The notes: generated by a model from the sequence alone, not told the origin. A stretch of 64,000 nucleotides of DNA from Rhabdophis nuchalis (GCA_039707465.1 CM077644.1:202691962-202755961), one strand, 5' to 3'. Positions 47,727 to 59,162 are shown, counted from the first letter of the stretch. Program-made: numbers and translations.

Positions 47727-48527
47727 CTGTGGTGGCGCAGTGGTTAGAATGCAGTACTAGTACGAGGCACTCCCATATAACACCAATCCTGCGCGAGCTG
47801 CACTGGCTTCCTGTGGTCTTTCGGGTGCGCTTCAAGGTTTTGACGACCATCTTCAAAACGCTCCATGGCTCGGGACCTAGTTATATGCGAGACCATCTCC
47901 TGCCCCATACATCCCTTAGACCGATACGCTCCCACAGAGAGGGCCTTCTCAGGGTGCCGTCGGCCGGACAATGCCGACTGGCGACACCCAGGGGAAGGGC
48001 CTTCTCTGTGGCGGGCCCTGCCCTGTGGAATGATCTACCCCCAGAACTTTGTACCATCACCGACCTCCGCCTCTTCCGCCAGTGTTTAAAAACACACCTC
48101 TTCCATCAAGCCAGCCTAACATAGCCTCCGCTGGGACTAGCCATAGATAGTTTTAATTCGGGGATTTTAATTGGTTTTAGCACAGGATGGGGATCTAATA
48201 GGTTTTTAAATTTTGTATTGTGTTTTTTGTATGTATTTTAATTTCCTGTGCGCCGCCCTGGGTCCTCTTGGGTGGGATATAAATTTAATAAAATAAAAAA
48301 TAAGTACTGTAGGCCACTTCTACTGATTACTGGCTGCCAAAAGTTTGGCAGTTCGAATCTCACCAGCTGAAGGTTGGTTGACTCAGCCTTCCTTCTGAGG
48401 TCCGTAAAATGAGGACCCAGATTGTTGGGGGCAATATGCTGACTGTAAACCGCTTAGAGAGGGTAAAGCACTGAGTGTAAAGCACTGTGAAGCGGTATAT
48501 AAGTCTAAGTGCTATTGCTGTTATATG
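47727..48527 (+). mobile_element. tRNA-derived snake SINE, split by a LINE
   Basis: The tRNA-like head GGTGGCGCAGTGGTTAGAAT (47,731-47,750) is separated from the SINE body by a LINE. The body has GGCAGTTCGAATCTCACCAG, ATGAGGACCCAGATTGTTGG and GTGAAGCGGTATATAAGTCT and lies at 48,309-48,527. The SINE's AGTACT sequence is duplicated around the LINE. Confidence 0.85.
47759..48302 (+). mobile_element. CR1/L2-clade LINE 3' end inserted in the SINE
   Basis: A 5'-truncated LINE flanked by AGTACT (47,753-47,758 and 48,303-48,308). It encodes the C-terminus of the ORF: ILRELHWLPVVFRVRFK, HGSGPSYMRDHLLP, PALWNDLPPELCTITDLRLF, LKTHLFHQASLT, stop at 48,122-48,124. The 3' UTR has CCTGTGCGCCGCCCTGGGTC and an A-rich tail. 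The frame is open to its natural stop, so the copy is young. Confidence 0.88.
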
Positions 48528-48770
48528 CTTAAGAAATGAAGACAGATGACCATGGACAGAGAATTTTGGGAAAAGGGATAAAAAATTTATGCTGATTGTT
48601 ACTGATTTTATTGAAAAAAACTGCCAACAGCTTTGGTATAGATGGAAAGCAAAGGCAACTGAGTGTATTTGCAAAGCAAATTGGGAATGGAAAAGGAAAT
48701 GCATAAACAATCCCTTAAATTAAGAATTATTGTTAGAGAGGATATCTTAGAATTGTATGCCCATGAGATA

Positions 48771-49335
48771 CTGTATTTTTCGGAGTATAAGACGCACCTT
48801 TTTCTCTCTAAAAAGAGGCTGAAAATCTGGGTGCGTCTTATACATTGAATACAGCATTTTTTTTGCCTCCCGGAACCCCGGCCCCTTCACCAAAATGGCT
48901 GTGCATAGCCTTACGGAGGCTTCCAGAGAGCTCCTGGGGGCTGGGGAGAGCAGAAATTAGCCTCAAATGGGCCATTTTGCCCCCCCCCAGCCCCCAGCAG
49001 CACTCTATATGCCTCCATAGGACTATGCATGCAATTTATTTGACACAAAAATGGCCCGTTTTCACGGGCCATTCTTTGCTCATTTTTGACCCACCCCCAC
49101 CCCCCAGGAGCACTGTGCAACCCTACCTCCCAAGGCTAATCATGCTTTTTATTTGAAGAAAAACGGCCCCGTTTGCACGGAGAAACGGGCCGTTTAGGAG
49201 ATGTTTGCAGCATGTAGAAACACACTCTAAGCTCCTTAACTGTTTCTGTGCCAGCAGAAACCAAGTCTTAAGGTTTGTCAGCGATTTCCTTCTCCAGGAC
49301 ATGGCTAAATACACCTGGAAACATCAACCTACCTA

Positions 49336-49378
<43 letters not shown>

Positions 49379-49717
49379 ACCTACTGCATTTCTCTCTCTC
49401 TATTTCTCTCTCTATTCTTCTACCTACCTACCTACACACACACTCTCTCTCCCTATCTACCTACTGCATTTCTCTCTTTCTCTATTTCTTTACCTATCTA
49501 CTCTCTTTCTACCTACCTACTGTATTTCTCTCTATTTCTCTCTCTCTATCCCTTTATCTACCTACCTACCTACTCTCTCTACCTACCTACTGTATTTCTC
49601 TTTCTTTCTCTCCCTCTCTATCCGTCTATCTACCTACCTACTTTTTTTTGTAATTTGCCTCTTCAAAACCTTGGTGTGTCTTATACTCCGGTGCGTCTTA
49701 TACTCCGAAAAATACGG
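48771..49717. mobile_element. Nonautonomous TA-flanked element (947 bp)
   Basis: The tips CTGTATTTTTCGGAGTATAA and its near-perfect reverse complement ending CGAAAAATACGG form a ~28-bp inverted repeat (one difference). TA flanks both ends. The right subterminal GTGCGTCTTATACTCCG phrase is duplicated. The interior is C-rich, then a 330-bp pyrimidine microsatellite. It contains no transposase. The open frames of ~175 codons over the microsatellite are artefacts. Confidence 0.88.
49336..49660. repeat. Pyrimidine microsatellite (CT)n and (CTAC)n
   Basis: Imperfect CTCT and CTAC runs within the 48,771-49,717 element. Confidence 0.9.
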
Positions 49718-49926
49718 TACATTTTATGACAAATGTTGGAAATGTTTTTTCTTGAGTTATTTATTTGTTTATTTAGCAACACTTCTAGCCTATTCCATTC
49801 CATTCTAGCACCTTTTTTTCAGATACTATTGACTTAAAAAGAACTGTTCGATTTCTGTAATGATTTTTTCTAGTCAAGGTATTTCAGCAAATAAATGTAG
49901 CATTCTAATTTATAATTTTTTTTCAG

Positions 49927-50050
49927 CTTATCACCTCAAGATTGATGCATGTTTTCATCATTGCCTTAAGCTTGCTGAGAGTTTGGATAAACATGGCGCA
50001 ACTCCAACAAGGAGGTCCTGATGAAAAAGAGAAGACTACAGCATTAAAGG
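49927..50050 (+). CDS. ARB2A: ARB2A exon 2, first coding exon
   Basis: The acceptor TAATTTTTTTTCAG precedes the exon, and the donor AAAGG|GTACAA ends it in phase 1. Translation from the ATG at 49,945 gives a hydrophobic start (MHVFIIALSLLRVWIN), then MAQLQQGGPDEKEKTTALK. The second part is nearly identical to vertebrate ARB2A/FAM172A. The leader has the same 16-residue length as the human one but a different sequence, apart from its WIN end. This supports the upstream ATG over the internal one at 49,993. ARB2A is a conserved protein with an Arb2-like alpha/beta-hydrolase-type fold. In mice it was reported to act with AGO2 and chromatin factors in co-transcriptional splicing. The leader could act as a signal sequence. 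The gene lies in tandem behind the 36,307 exon. Confidence 0.92.
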
Positions 50051-50854
50051 GTACAAATTAATTTGGAACTTCTCCATAGGCACTCCATAGACTGTGTTCT
50101 GATGAACTATAATTTTGTGGTTAGTAAAACAGGTGAGCAAGTGCAAATGATACAACCCACATTTCTTGGCTGCAATAAATCTCTTACATATATCCATAAT
50201 CCAGAATTTTTTGTTCTTTACTTCCAAAAAAGAGATATCAGCATGCAACAGGATTGCTGTTAGCAGTTATAGAGATGCCAGTTGGATCCCCTTGATGACA
50301 AAAATCCTATTGTGGAAAGAAAAATGCTACAACTTATGCATATTAGTCAACACACAGAAGGAATAAAATAGTAGGAAAAGTTTTAAAGAAACATACCATA
50401 TTTTTTTTGCAAAAGTTGATACTGAATTAATTTATTACAATAATTTCAAAGTTATTTCAGTGGAAGGACATACAAAATTCCACCATGGCAGCCTGGTTGA
50501 ATTAGATTTCTCTCTCTTTCTCTTTGGGAGTAATTGTTGCTTATTTGGTTCACTTTTAGATTTCTATAACTTTTAATTTGATACAGTTTGGGATTTTGAA
50601 TCCTAATCCCTGCTGAAGTTTCTTCAACATGCCTGTTTTTCTTCCTCTAAACATGAAATGGGATACTATACTATATCCCATTTTATATGCTGTTTTCAGT
50701 CTTCAGAAATAGAGTGCCATATAAACTGTCAATCAATGTATGATGTCCCGAATTATGTAGAAAACTGACAGGACACAAATGTAATCAATATGCTCCTTGG
50801 AGGCAGTATTCACATGATAGCTTCAGACATTTTCACTCTGTAGGAGGCGGGGCA
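50051..50854. other. Start of ARB2A intron 2
   Basis: A/T-rich with no exon or clear repeat. Confidence 0.45.
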
Positions 50855-51079
50855 ATTGAATCTCCTCACCCTTATAATGCTGTCTTCTTCTGCACTTTCC
50901 CTCAAAATAACAATGGAAAGATAACAATGTTTCATGTGCCTTGACATCTGGTCATGCTGGCCATATGACCATAAAAATGTCTTTGGACAATGATGGCTTC
51001 GTCAGCTAAGAAACAGAGATGAGCACTGACCCCTAGAGTTGGATATGATTGGACAAGGGAAACCTTTTCCTTTACTTAT
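50855..51079 (-). mobile_element. Decayed squamate SINE
   Basis: Minus-strand phrases (AACTCTAGGGGTCAGTGCTC, GGTCATATGGCCAGCATGAC, GGCACATGAAACATTGTTAT) follow the order of the 40,752 SINE. Confidence 0.6.
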
Positions 51080-53020
51080 GTTGGTAAACAATTTTTATTG
51101 GTTTTACAGTATTTGTGGGAAAAGGGTTGTAGGGTTAAAATAACATTATAGAGGCTTCCATGCCGGAGGTGGTGGTCCTCCCAAAACTTCATACAAATAC
51201 AATATTTTTTAAAGAAAGCAAAGGGCAAGCATACATATATGTTACATTGTATAATCCGTACATTCAATCATGTTTTTCATCACCATCAAATACAACTATC
51301 ACAATAAAATTTCAAATAAAATAATTTTTGAGATCTGAGTCTTTTTGCTATTGATTCTTCTTCTCCCTTCCCATCGACGGGCGGAGCCACGCCCCCCCCC
51401 CCTGTTCCCTCTTCTTCGTCTCCTAGGAGTGAGGAATGCTTTTGAAGAAAGGCCTCCGCCTCTCTTAATGTTTTAAGTCTAATTCTGCCTCTTTCCCAAA
51501 AGACCAACATTTCTTCTGGCAGGAACCATTTGAACCAAACTCCTTTTTTATATAATTTTTTGGATAAGAAGGAATATTTCCTTCTTATCTCTCTAATTTT
51601 TTTGGGAATTTGTTTCAAAATAGCAACTTCTTTTTCCTGATATTTCAGAGGTCCTCCCCGCTGGGCCCTCAATATCTCATCCCTTGTGGACCTCCTTAAA
51701 AATTTAATATGGACTTCCCTTGTTACATCATTTATTCTAGCATATGCTGAATTAATTCTATAAACCAGGTCCATATCCCACCAGAGTTGTTCTTTATTCC
51801 TTTTAATATAATCTGCTAAAATTGTACTCATAAGATGTTTAAGATCTTCTCCTTCTATCTCTGGTATGTTCTGGAACCTGAGAAAAAAAGACATTCTTTC
51901 AAGTTCAATCTTGGTCATATGACCTCCCAATTCTGCGCTTTCCTTCCGAATTTCCTCTACCTCTTCCCTTATCTCAGCTGACACCCCCCCAACTCCTCAA
52001 TTTTTTGTTTATTATCCATTGTATTTCTTTGTGTCTCGAACAGCTCTAGTTTTAAATTTGTCAAGTCATTTCAGATTTCATGTACATTTTTCATAATGTC
52101 CTGAAGCATCTCCTTTGTTGTAAATTCCTGAGTGCTCTCGCCAGTCCCTTCTTTTTGTAACAATGCGGTGATCTTTGTCTGCTGCATAACTGGACTGGAG
52201 TGGGCTGATGATGGAGCAGAAGAGGACTTTGCAATAGGTGGTTTTTTTAGAAGCCATTGTTCCGATTATAAATTCCAATTTGTAAAAAAAAAAAAAAAGG
52301 CATCAGAAAAGCAAGCAGCCGATGAAGTCCGAGGTGTCGGGGCAACCCGAATAAAAGTTCAGTCCGGGTATCACATAAAACCAAGAAAGCCAAAGAAACC
52401 AAAAAGAAGAAATTGTATTATCAAAATCAATCTGGATGTCCACGTATTGGGAGAGATACCAAAGGTTTTCCGAGGAGAAATTTAGCTGGACAGTTTAAGA
52501 TCTTGCAATTTCAAACGCCAAAGGAAAAGTTCATAGACAAAGAGAAAGTTTCCGACAGGGAACAAAGAGGAGCCATCTTCCCCGCCTCTCACAGGAAGGA
52601 GAGTGAAAGTTTCATTTTCCTGTTGCAAAAAGCTTCGATACAATGTTGCAACTGCGATAATGTAGATACAATTTTTTAAAAATTGTTGCTATTTCAGGTG
52701 ACAGACTAGTTCTCTCATTCTCCCCATTCCTAGGGAGAACTTTTTCAGACACCGCTTTATTCCGAGGGGGGGTCAAAACAGATTAGCTCCCCCCTCCATT
52801 CTCCGTTTAAAGTTAATTGAAGGTAAAACTCACGGTATTCGCTTATCCCTCAATTGCAGACCTGAAGATTAGGAAAGATCCTCCATCCCCGGCACTCCAG
52901 CCAGCTTCCGAATTCTTCCATTAATTCCAGAGTCCATCGGCGAAAGGGCAAAGCCCTCCCTTTCTGCCTCCCGGCTCCTGGGGCGAGGCTGGAAAGACGC
53001 CCCACCGGCCGCCACCTGGT
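51080..53020 (-). mobile_element. Second ORF1-only L1-type element, decayed
   Basis: Minus-strand relative of the 37,796 element. A leader of several hundred bases (up to about 53,020) is followed by a broken ORF1 and a ~200-nt 3' UTR. The UTR contains GAGGACCACCACCTCCGG and ends near ACCAATAAAAATTG at 51,080-51,105. Again no ORF2 lies between ORF1 and the 3' end. The flanks are taken by other repeats, so no target duplication is visible. The 5' limit is uncertain. Confidence 0.65.
51286..52258 (-). pseudogene. L1 ORF1p-like frame with frameshifts and a stop
   Basis: It starts MASKK at 52,258, with a frameshift in the A run that follows. The coiled-coil part continues in another frame (LLQKEGTGESTQEF, KEMLQDIMKNV), hits a TGA near 52,075, and shifts again in a GGGGGG run near 51,985. 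From there 232 codons are open: RMSFFLRFQNIPE for the RRM start, LVYRINSAYARIND, HIKFLRRSTRDEIL, ILKQIPKKIREIRRKYSF, and the basic end KRLRSQK. It is clearly homologous to the intact ORF at 38,093. Confidence 0.82.
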
Positions 53021-54545
53021 TTATTTATTTATTTATTCGAATTTATACCCCGCCCTTCTCCTTGTTAGGACCCAGGGCGGTGCACAGGCATTATTTAAAA
53101 ACCACAATAAATACAATATACAACATTAAAATATATTAAATTATTTACCCATGCTAAAACCCATATTTAAAAAACCCTACCAAATTATAATGTATGTATA
53201 AAAGTCAGAACGGGGGCTATCCTAGGCCGGCTTGTTGGAATAAATGCGTCTTGAGACGTTGGCGGAAGAGGCGGAGGTCCGAGGTAGTGCGAAGGTCGGG
53301 GGGTAGGTCGTTCCAGAGGCCCGCGCCTGCCACAGAGATGGCTCTTCCTCTGGGTGTCACCAGCCGGCATTGCCCAGCCGACGGCACCCGGAGAAGGCCC
53401 TCTCTGTGGGAGCGGACCGGACGAAGGGATGTATGGGGCAGGAGGCGGTCTCATATATAGCTAGGCCCCGAGCCATGGAGCGATTTAAAGATGGTGGTCA
53501 ACACCTTGAAGCGCACTCGAAAGGCCACAGGCAGCCAGTGCAGCTTGCGCAGGAGAGGTGTTACGTGGGCGTGCCTTGAGGCACCCATAACCACCCGCGC
53601 GGCCGCATTCCCGGCTGTCCATGGAGGACCATGTGGCTGCCGTGGCCAGGGGGGCATTCTATCAGGTACGCCTGATACGCCAGTTGCGCCCCTTACTGGA
53701 CCGGGGAGCCCTTCGCACAGTCACTCAAGCGCTTGTGAAATCACGGCTGGATTACTGTAACGCTCTCTACATGGGGCTCCCCTTGAGGTGCACTCGAAAG
53801 CTACAGTTAGTACAGAATGCGGCCGCGCGGGTGATTATGGGTGCCTCAAGGCAAACCCACGTAACACCTCTCCTGCGCGAGCTGCACTGGCTGCCTGTGG
53901 CCTCCGCCTCTTCCGCCAACGTCTTAAGACGTACTTATTCCAACAAGCCGGCCTAGGATAGCCCCCCGTTTCTGACTTTTTAAAAATAAATTATAATTTG
54001 GTAAGGTTTTAACATGGGTTTTAGCACGGGTTTAATTAATTTAATATATTTTAATTGATATATATTGTATTTTGTGGTTTTAAATAATGCCTGTGCGCCG
54101 CCCTGGGTCCTAACAAGGAGAAGGGCGGGGTATAAATTTAATAAAATAAATAAATAAATAAATAATTCTGCACTAACTGTAGCTTTCGAGTGCGCCTCAA
54201 GGGGAGCCCCATGTAGAGAGCGTTACAGTAATCCAGCCGAGATGTCACAAGCGCTTGAGTGACTGTGCGAAGGGCCCCCCGGTCCAGTAAGGGGCACAAC
54301 TGGCGTATCAGGCGAACCTGATAGAACGCCCCCCTGGCCACGGCCGCCACATGGTCCTCCATGGACAGCCGGGAATCCAGGAGGACGCCCAAGTTGCGCG
54401 CCCTCTCCACGGGGGCCTCCAGCGAGGTTGGGGGTCTCCAGCGAGCCGCCCATACGGCAGGGGGTTCCTACAAAAACCCCTGTGCCCCCCTGGAGGGGCC
54501 ACCAGGACAGCAAGCGGCGGATGTGTATCAAACACGTCTGTCGCC
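53021..54545 (-). mobile_element. CR1/L2-clade LINE, split by a plus-strand relative
   Basis: Minus-strand LINE in two pieces. The 5' piece, 54,545 to 54,169, encodes ARNLGVLLDSRLSMEDHV through RLDYCNALYMGLPL and stops within LQLVQN. The 3' piece, 53,610 to 53,021, resumes at NAAARVVMGASRHAHVTPLL, runs through LHWLPVAFRVRFKV and ends in a T-rich (complement of AATA) tail. Together they make one continuous element interrupted at the N codon. Confidence 0.85.
53611..54164 (+). mobile_element. Internally deleted LINE nested in its own family
   Basis: Plus-strand 5'-truncated copy beginning at SRLSMEDHVAAVARG. It runs to RELHWLPVA, then jumps directly to SASSANVLRRTYSNKPA. This loses roughly 250-300 bp relative to the copy at 47,759. 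It ends in an AATA-repeat tail. ATTC is present on both sides (53,607-53,610 and 54,165-54,168) and is the likely short target duplication. Confidence 0.83.
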
Positions 54546-54613
54546 CATGAAAACCAGAAGTCGAGTCCCCCTTTACTTTTAATGTTGAAGTAGCTTTTGT
54601 TGCTGTTGTTAGT

Positions 54614-56280
54614 CATAGATTCATGGATTCTTCAGGTCAGAAGGGATCTTGGAAGTATTCTAGTCTTGCCTTCTGCCAAAATAGGACTCCTCAAACATTC
54701 TAGTCAAATCGTTGTTCAACCTTGGTTTGAAAATTCCAGTAATGCGCACCAACAGCTTCAGGTGGCTGGTTATTATGTTGCTTTACTGCTCTCACAATCA
54801 ACAAATTCCTTAGCTGTCTCTAAAACTACCACCAGTTGTTTTTTGTGCATTGAAAGTAAATCCAAACTCTTTCCCCTGTGATAGTATTTCAAGAATTGGA
54901 AAACTATTATCATGTTTTCCCTTACCTTTCTTTGCTATCAGTTATTGTAACCCTTCATTAATAGAATTTATCTTCCAAGATCTTCACATTCAAGAGCACT
55001 CTTTGTTGCTCTTTACTGTTGAGTCAGCCCAAGACTGCACTTGCTCCTTGGCAGGTACAGCACAGTGCTAACTCATCCTCAATCTGTTGAAATCCTCCTA
55101 ACAGTACTACTGAGAATCCAGGTGCTGTCTGTTCTGTACCTGTGCATTTTTAAAAATATAGTTGAGTGCAAAACTTCACATTTCTCACGATTGGATAGGA
55201 TTTTGTTGAATAGGATACAGTATTCCAGTCTATCAAGACCTTTTTGATCCTTGAGTGTGATGTGATCTCTGCAGATTTGCTGAGTATCCCTCCTATTTCT
55301 TCATCTGAGTTATAAAAACGTTGAAGAGCAGTGGGCCCACGATGAAACCTTTCCATGTACACATAAATCCATTAAGGAGCATGTATTATGCATGGTTGTT
55401 TAACCAAGTGTGAATCCATCTGGTAATAGGACTATTATTCAATTTTATTAAGAGGTTGTGGCGTAATCCTATCTCAATCTTTATTGAAGTTTTGAAGCTA
55501 AGTGTATTATATTCATAATAGTTTCTTAATGTATTAATCTCATTACGTTAATCCGAAGAGATTATTTATTTTTCACATTTCTGAAAATTATCTACTGGGT
55601 AAATCTGTTCCCTGGACATCTTGACAGTACTTGCACTATGCTTCACGTCCAACTGGGAATGAATCAGAGTGATTTTTTTCCTCCAGATGCATGGAAAATT
55701 CCTCTACATGGCCCTACAGATGGGTCTCTGAGCTCATTTTCCTGAGAACCCTAAACAGCGCCACTGGGTGGCATTCTGTGAATGCAATAACAGCCGAGAA
55801 GTATTGTGATTTGTTGAACATGACCTATTGTTAACTAAACCAAGCTGGCTTCTAATAAATATGCGGTTGTTTTCTAGTTCTTGCAATATTTTCTTGATTC
55901 CCCCCCCCCCCTCCCCAAAGTATTGATGTCAACCTGATTGGTCTTTGATTTTCTGGGTCCTCTCTTTTCTCTTTTTAAACAGTTGGAATAATGTTAGTTT
56001 TTATCCAGTTCTATCCAGTTCTATGTTGTTTCTGCTGTACTCCAGAGTTTTCAATGATTACTGCCAGTGATTTTAAGATTACTTCAGACACATTCTTTAG
56101 CACCTCGTGATCCAGTACATCCGTCTCCAGCAATTTGAATGTATTCAAAGCACCTAAATGTTCTCTGTTCCTTGCCTGTTTTGACCAGCATTTCCCTTGT
56201 CGCCCCACCCCCAATGCTTCTTCTGGCAGGTTGGGCCAGTTTTTCCTTTTGCAAAAATACAGATGCAAAAGATAACCTTA
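54614..56280 (-). mobile_element. Old CR1 (L3-like) 3' region
   Basis: Minus-strand remnant of ~1.7 kb beginning like other amniote CR1 ends (ATTCTTCAGGTCAGAAGGGA). It continues through CCTTTTTGATCCTTGAGTGT, AGAGCAGTGGGCCCACGATG, TTGTTTAACCAAGTGTGAAT and CTTCTTCTGGCAGGTTGGGC. Many differences from consensus CR1 mark it as ancient. Confidence 0.6.
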
Positions 56281-56772
56281 GTGTGTTGTCATTTATTTGA
56301 AGAATAAACTCTTGCTGGTTATGTGATTTGATGGAAATGAAACTAAATCAGGTCTCTGTAAAACTAATCATACCGGTAATACCGTAGTATATTTTTTGAA
56401 ATTACAGAGTTTGTAAATATACCAAATTAAGTTTTTAAAGTTAAAAGGGCAGTTCTTCTAAAGTAACTCAGTAGCCTCAAAAAAATTAATGTGGGTTGAA
56501 AAAGAAAATTGGGACACTTGAATTGGCAGCTTCAAAATCTTTTTTAGTGTTGGAAGCCAGAAGAAAAGCATAACTTAATGGAACTCTGTAGGAACAATAT
56601 ATTGTCAATATTGTTATAGTTTTATTAAACTTAAATGTTTTAAATATATGAGAAGTTGCTGAATATGTTTATGGTAAATTAGCAAGTCTTTTAAAGTCAC
56701 TATTTTTATTAAAAGTAATAACTTTGAGGTCTACAGAAAGACTATCTTCTTCCCCACCTTTCCCCCTCCCAG
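56281..56772. other. ARB2A intron 2, nothing recognised
   Basis: Unique-looking intron sequence ending in a pyrimidine tract (CTTCCCCACCTTTCCCCCTC) before the exon 3 acceptor. Confidence 0.5.
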
Positions 56773-56874
56773 ACTTGTTGTCTAGAATAGACTTGGATGA
56801 ACTGATGAAAAAAGATGAACCACCTCTTGAGTTTCCTGATACTCTTGAAGGATTTGAATACACCTTTAATGAAA
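56773..56874 (+). CDS. ARB2A: ARB2A exon 3
   Basis: 102 nt between CCCCTCCCAG and GTAAGT. It opens in phase 1, with the G of exon 2 completing an Asp codon, and ends in phase 1. It encodes [17 protein letters not shown] then [16 protein letters not shown], almost identical to vertebrate ARB2A; the human protein has D where this has E, and A where this has T. It forms the conserved acidic N-terminal region before the hydrolase-like domain. Reading frame and splice phases agree with exons 2 and 4. Confidence 0.95.
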
Positions 56875-59162
56875 GTAAGTAATAGTTTCAGGGGGAAAAA
56901 TGACTTAGAAATAAATATTTTTCCATACTTTATTTTTATAGCTTGGTACAGATTATTCTTTTACAGATGAATGAAATAGTTAGTACAAGCAATAATATGA
57001 AATAAATTTCCGCTAGTTAGAAAAGTACATTCTTGCTATACATGAATAAAAAAGAATTGTAAATATACTGTACATTGGGGGGAAATCTGAATCTTTTCCC
57101 TTGAAATAACATTGTGAACAATACCTTAACAACTGATCCTAAAGATACTGTAGACTTTAGTTTAACAAGAATCTAATAATAAAAATATTAGCTTCTTTTC
57201 ACATCACCTTTTCCAAATTTATGGAGGATTTGTTAAAAATATAATAATATATACAGTTCTTGGAATTACAATTACAATTACTTTGTCTATCTATGTGATC
57301 TAGAAATCCTATTAATGAATAGGAATGAAATTAATGCATTGTTTGAAGACTTGAAGGGCCAGATTGGTGACAGATGATCCTGAAGAATTCCTATTTCTAA
57401 GAATTTCAAATTTTCATCCTGAAGAATTTCCTTAACAATGACTTCATGACACATACGCAATTAAAAATATAACACTTCGCTTTTCAATCTCATTGGAGAG
57501 TATTACAAAAAATCTTGCTTGTTAAGTTTTTAATTCTTTGAAACAAACAGTTCAATCATTTCAAGCAGTATTATTCTGCCTCATTCTAGGACTTCTCATT
57601 TAATAATGCATATTAGCTTGCTCAAAGCTAGTAACACATAAATGTTAATGAACAATGTTGAAAGGTTAAAAGCTCAACCATCCGTATGTTTGAAAGGCAC
57701 TGCTCTATTCTAAATAATTCTTTATTCTACATTATCCAATTGGGGCATTTTTAATATCATCACTCGTGGTTTTGTGATTTGGAGGGAATTTTATTCTGAT
57801 AAAAAAAAATCTAGTAGATGGTGACTCGATGAAAATTAAGAACACTTCAGACTATACTGTAATCCAAAACAGTGCTCTGATTTCCTTAGGGAGAAATAAC
57901 TTCAGTATCCTACTTTAAAAATAAACACAAAAATTGAGCAGGAGTTTAAAAAAAATAGATGTGCTAGAAGAAACAATGGTTGGCATTAAGGAAGGGATAT
58001 TGGAACTGGATGTGAAGTTGGAGTGGACCATTTAATTGGCAGTTAGTAAATACATTGAAATTGATAATGAATAAAAAGGCTACTGTAAGAAAGAATACTT
58101 ATGCTTGATTAATATATTAAGAGGCAGAAATCCAAAGATAGCATAAAGTACACACTTCATACTAGAAATGATTTTGTCAAACAAAAGTTCTTATTATCTA
58201 TTTGTTTAGACAAAAATATTGAACTGTATACAACTCATTAAAATTTCTATGAAAGTAAAATTTGCTCTTATAGCTATTTATTTTCATCAATAATTATCAT
58301 GCAAAATAAATTCATGCTTTATGAAAATTAATCACTACTTTTGTGCATGAGAGAGATTCCTGGTGATCGTCTGAACTAGTCACTGCAGTTTTCTTGGCAA
58401 GATTTTTGGAAATTTTTTCCGTGCTTTCTTAAGGCTGGGAGAGAATGACTAACCCAAGGACACCCAACTAGTTTTGCATCTAAGACAGGAATAGAACTTT
58501 ACACTTCCAGTTTCTAGCTTGAACTGCTAACTTAAATTATGTACCAAACTGGTTATTAATCACACAAAAATGTCTGTATTTTAACGATCCCTTATTTTAA
58601 GATTTCTTGAATTTGGTTCCACAGTTGAATGAAGGATATAAATTAACTGTGATGTTTTTGTTTAGGTGTTTTGTATGTGTTTTGTTATCTTAAATGTGTT
58701 TGAGAGAAAAATAGCAAATCTACATTTACTAATTGTTAAAAAATAGTATTAACAGCATCAGCATGTAATTAGTGATCTACAGTGTTTGAAATATTAATTC
58801 ATTAATGAATTAATTTGAAAAATTAGAATGAATTCCTTAATTATCAAGTTTCATACATGGGTAAAATTTTTATCAGTGCTACAGAATTATTACAATATTT
58901 CCCCCTTAAATTATTTTATTTATCGCACTTATTTATTTATCACTCCCATCAGAGGATAGTTTAAAACCATGGCTAAAGTGCAACTTAAACTCAGCCTCAC
59001 GCTTTCTAGCCTAATGCCTTAATCACACTGATGAATCTCTTATGGAACTTAAACTAACTACCTAAAATGGATATGTTTGTGTCATGAAGTATTATGTCTT
59101 TATAGTGAATTATCATTTTGAAAGTTGTGTTTTAAATATAATGCTACTATTTTTCTTTATAG
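56875..59162. other. ARB2A intron 3
   Basis: A 2.3-kb intron. It holds a minus-strand SINE (58,375-58,555) and a shorter SINE-like fragment near 58,940-59,035. No other exon was recognised. Confidence 0.6.
58375..58555 (-). mobile_element. tRNA-derived squamate SINE, decayed
   Basis: Reverse-oriented phrases CCTGGTGATCGTCTGAACTA, TTTTCTTGGCAAGATTTTTG, GACTAACCCAAGGACACCCA and GTACCAAACTGG match the family of 8,392-8,617. Confidence 0.65.

Noticed and set aside
49205..49808. Two ~175-codon Leu/Ser/Tyr-rich frames
   Set aside because: They translate the CT/CTAC microsatellite and would look like membrane proteins only through repeat composition.
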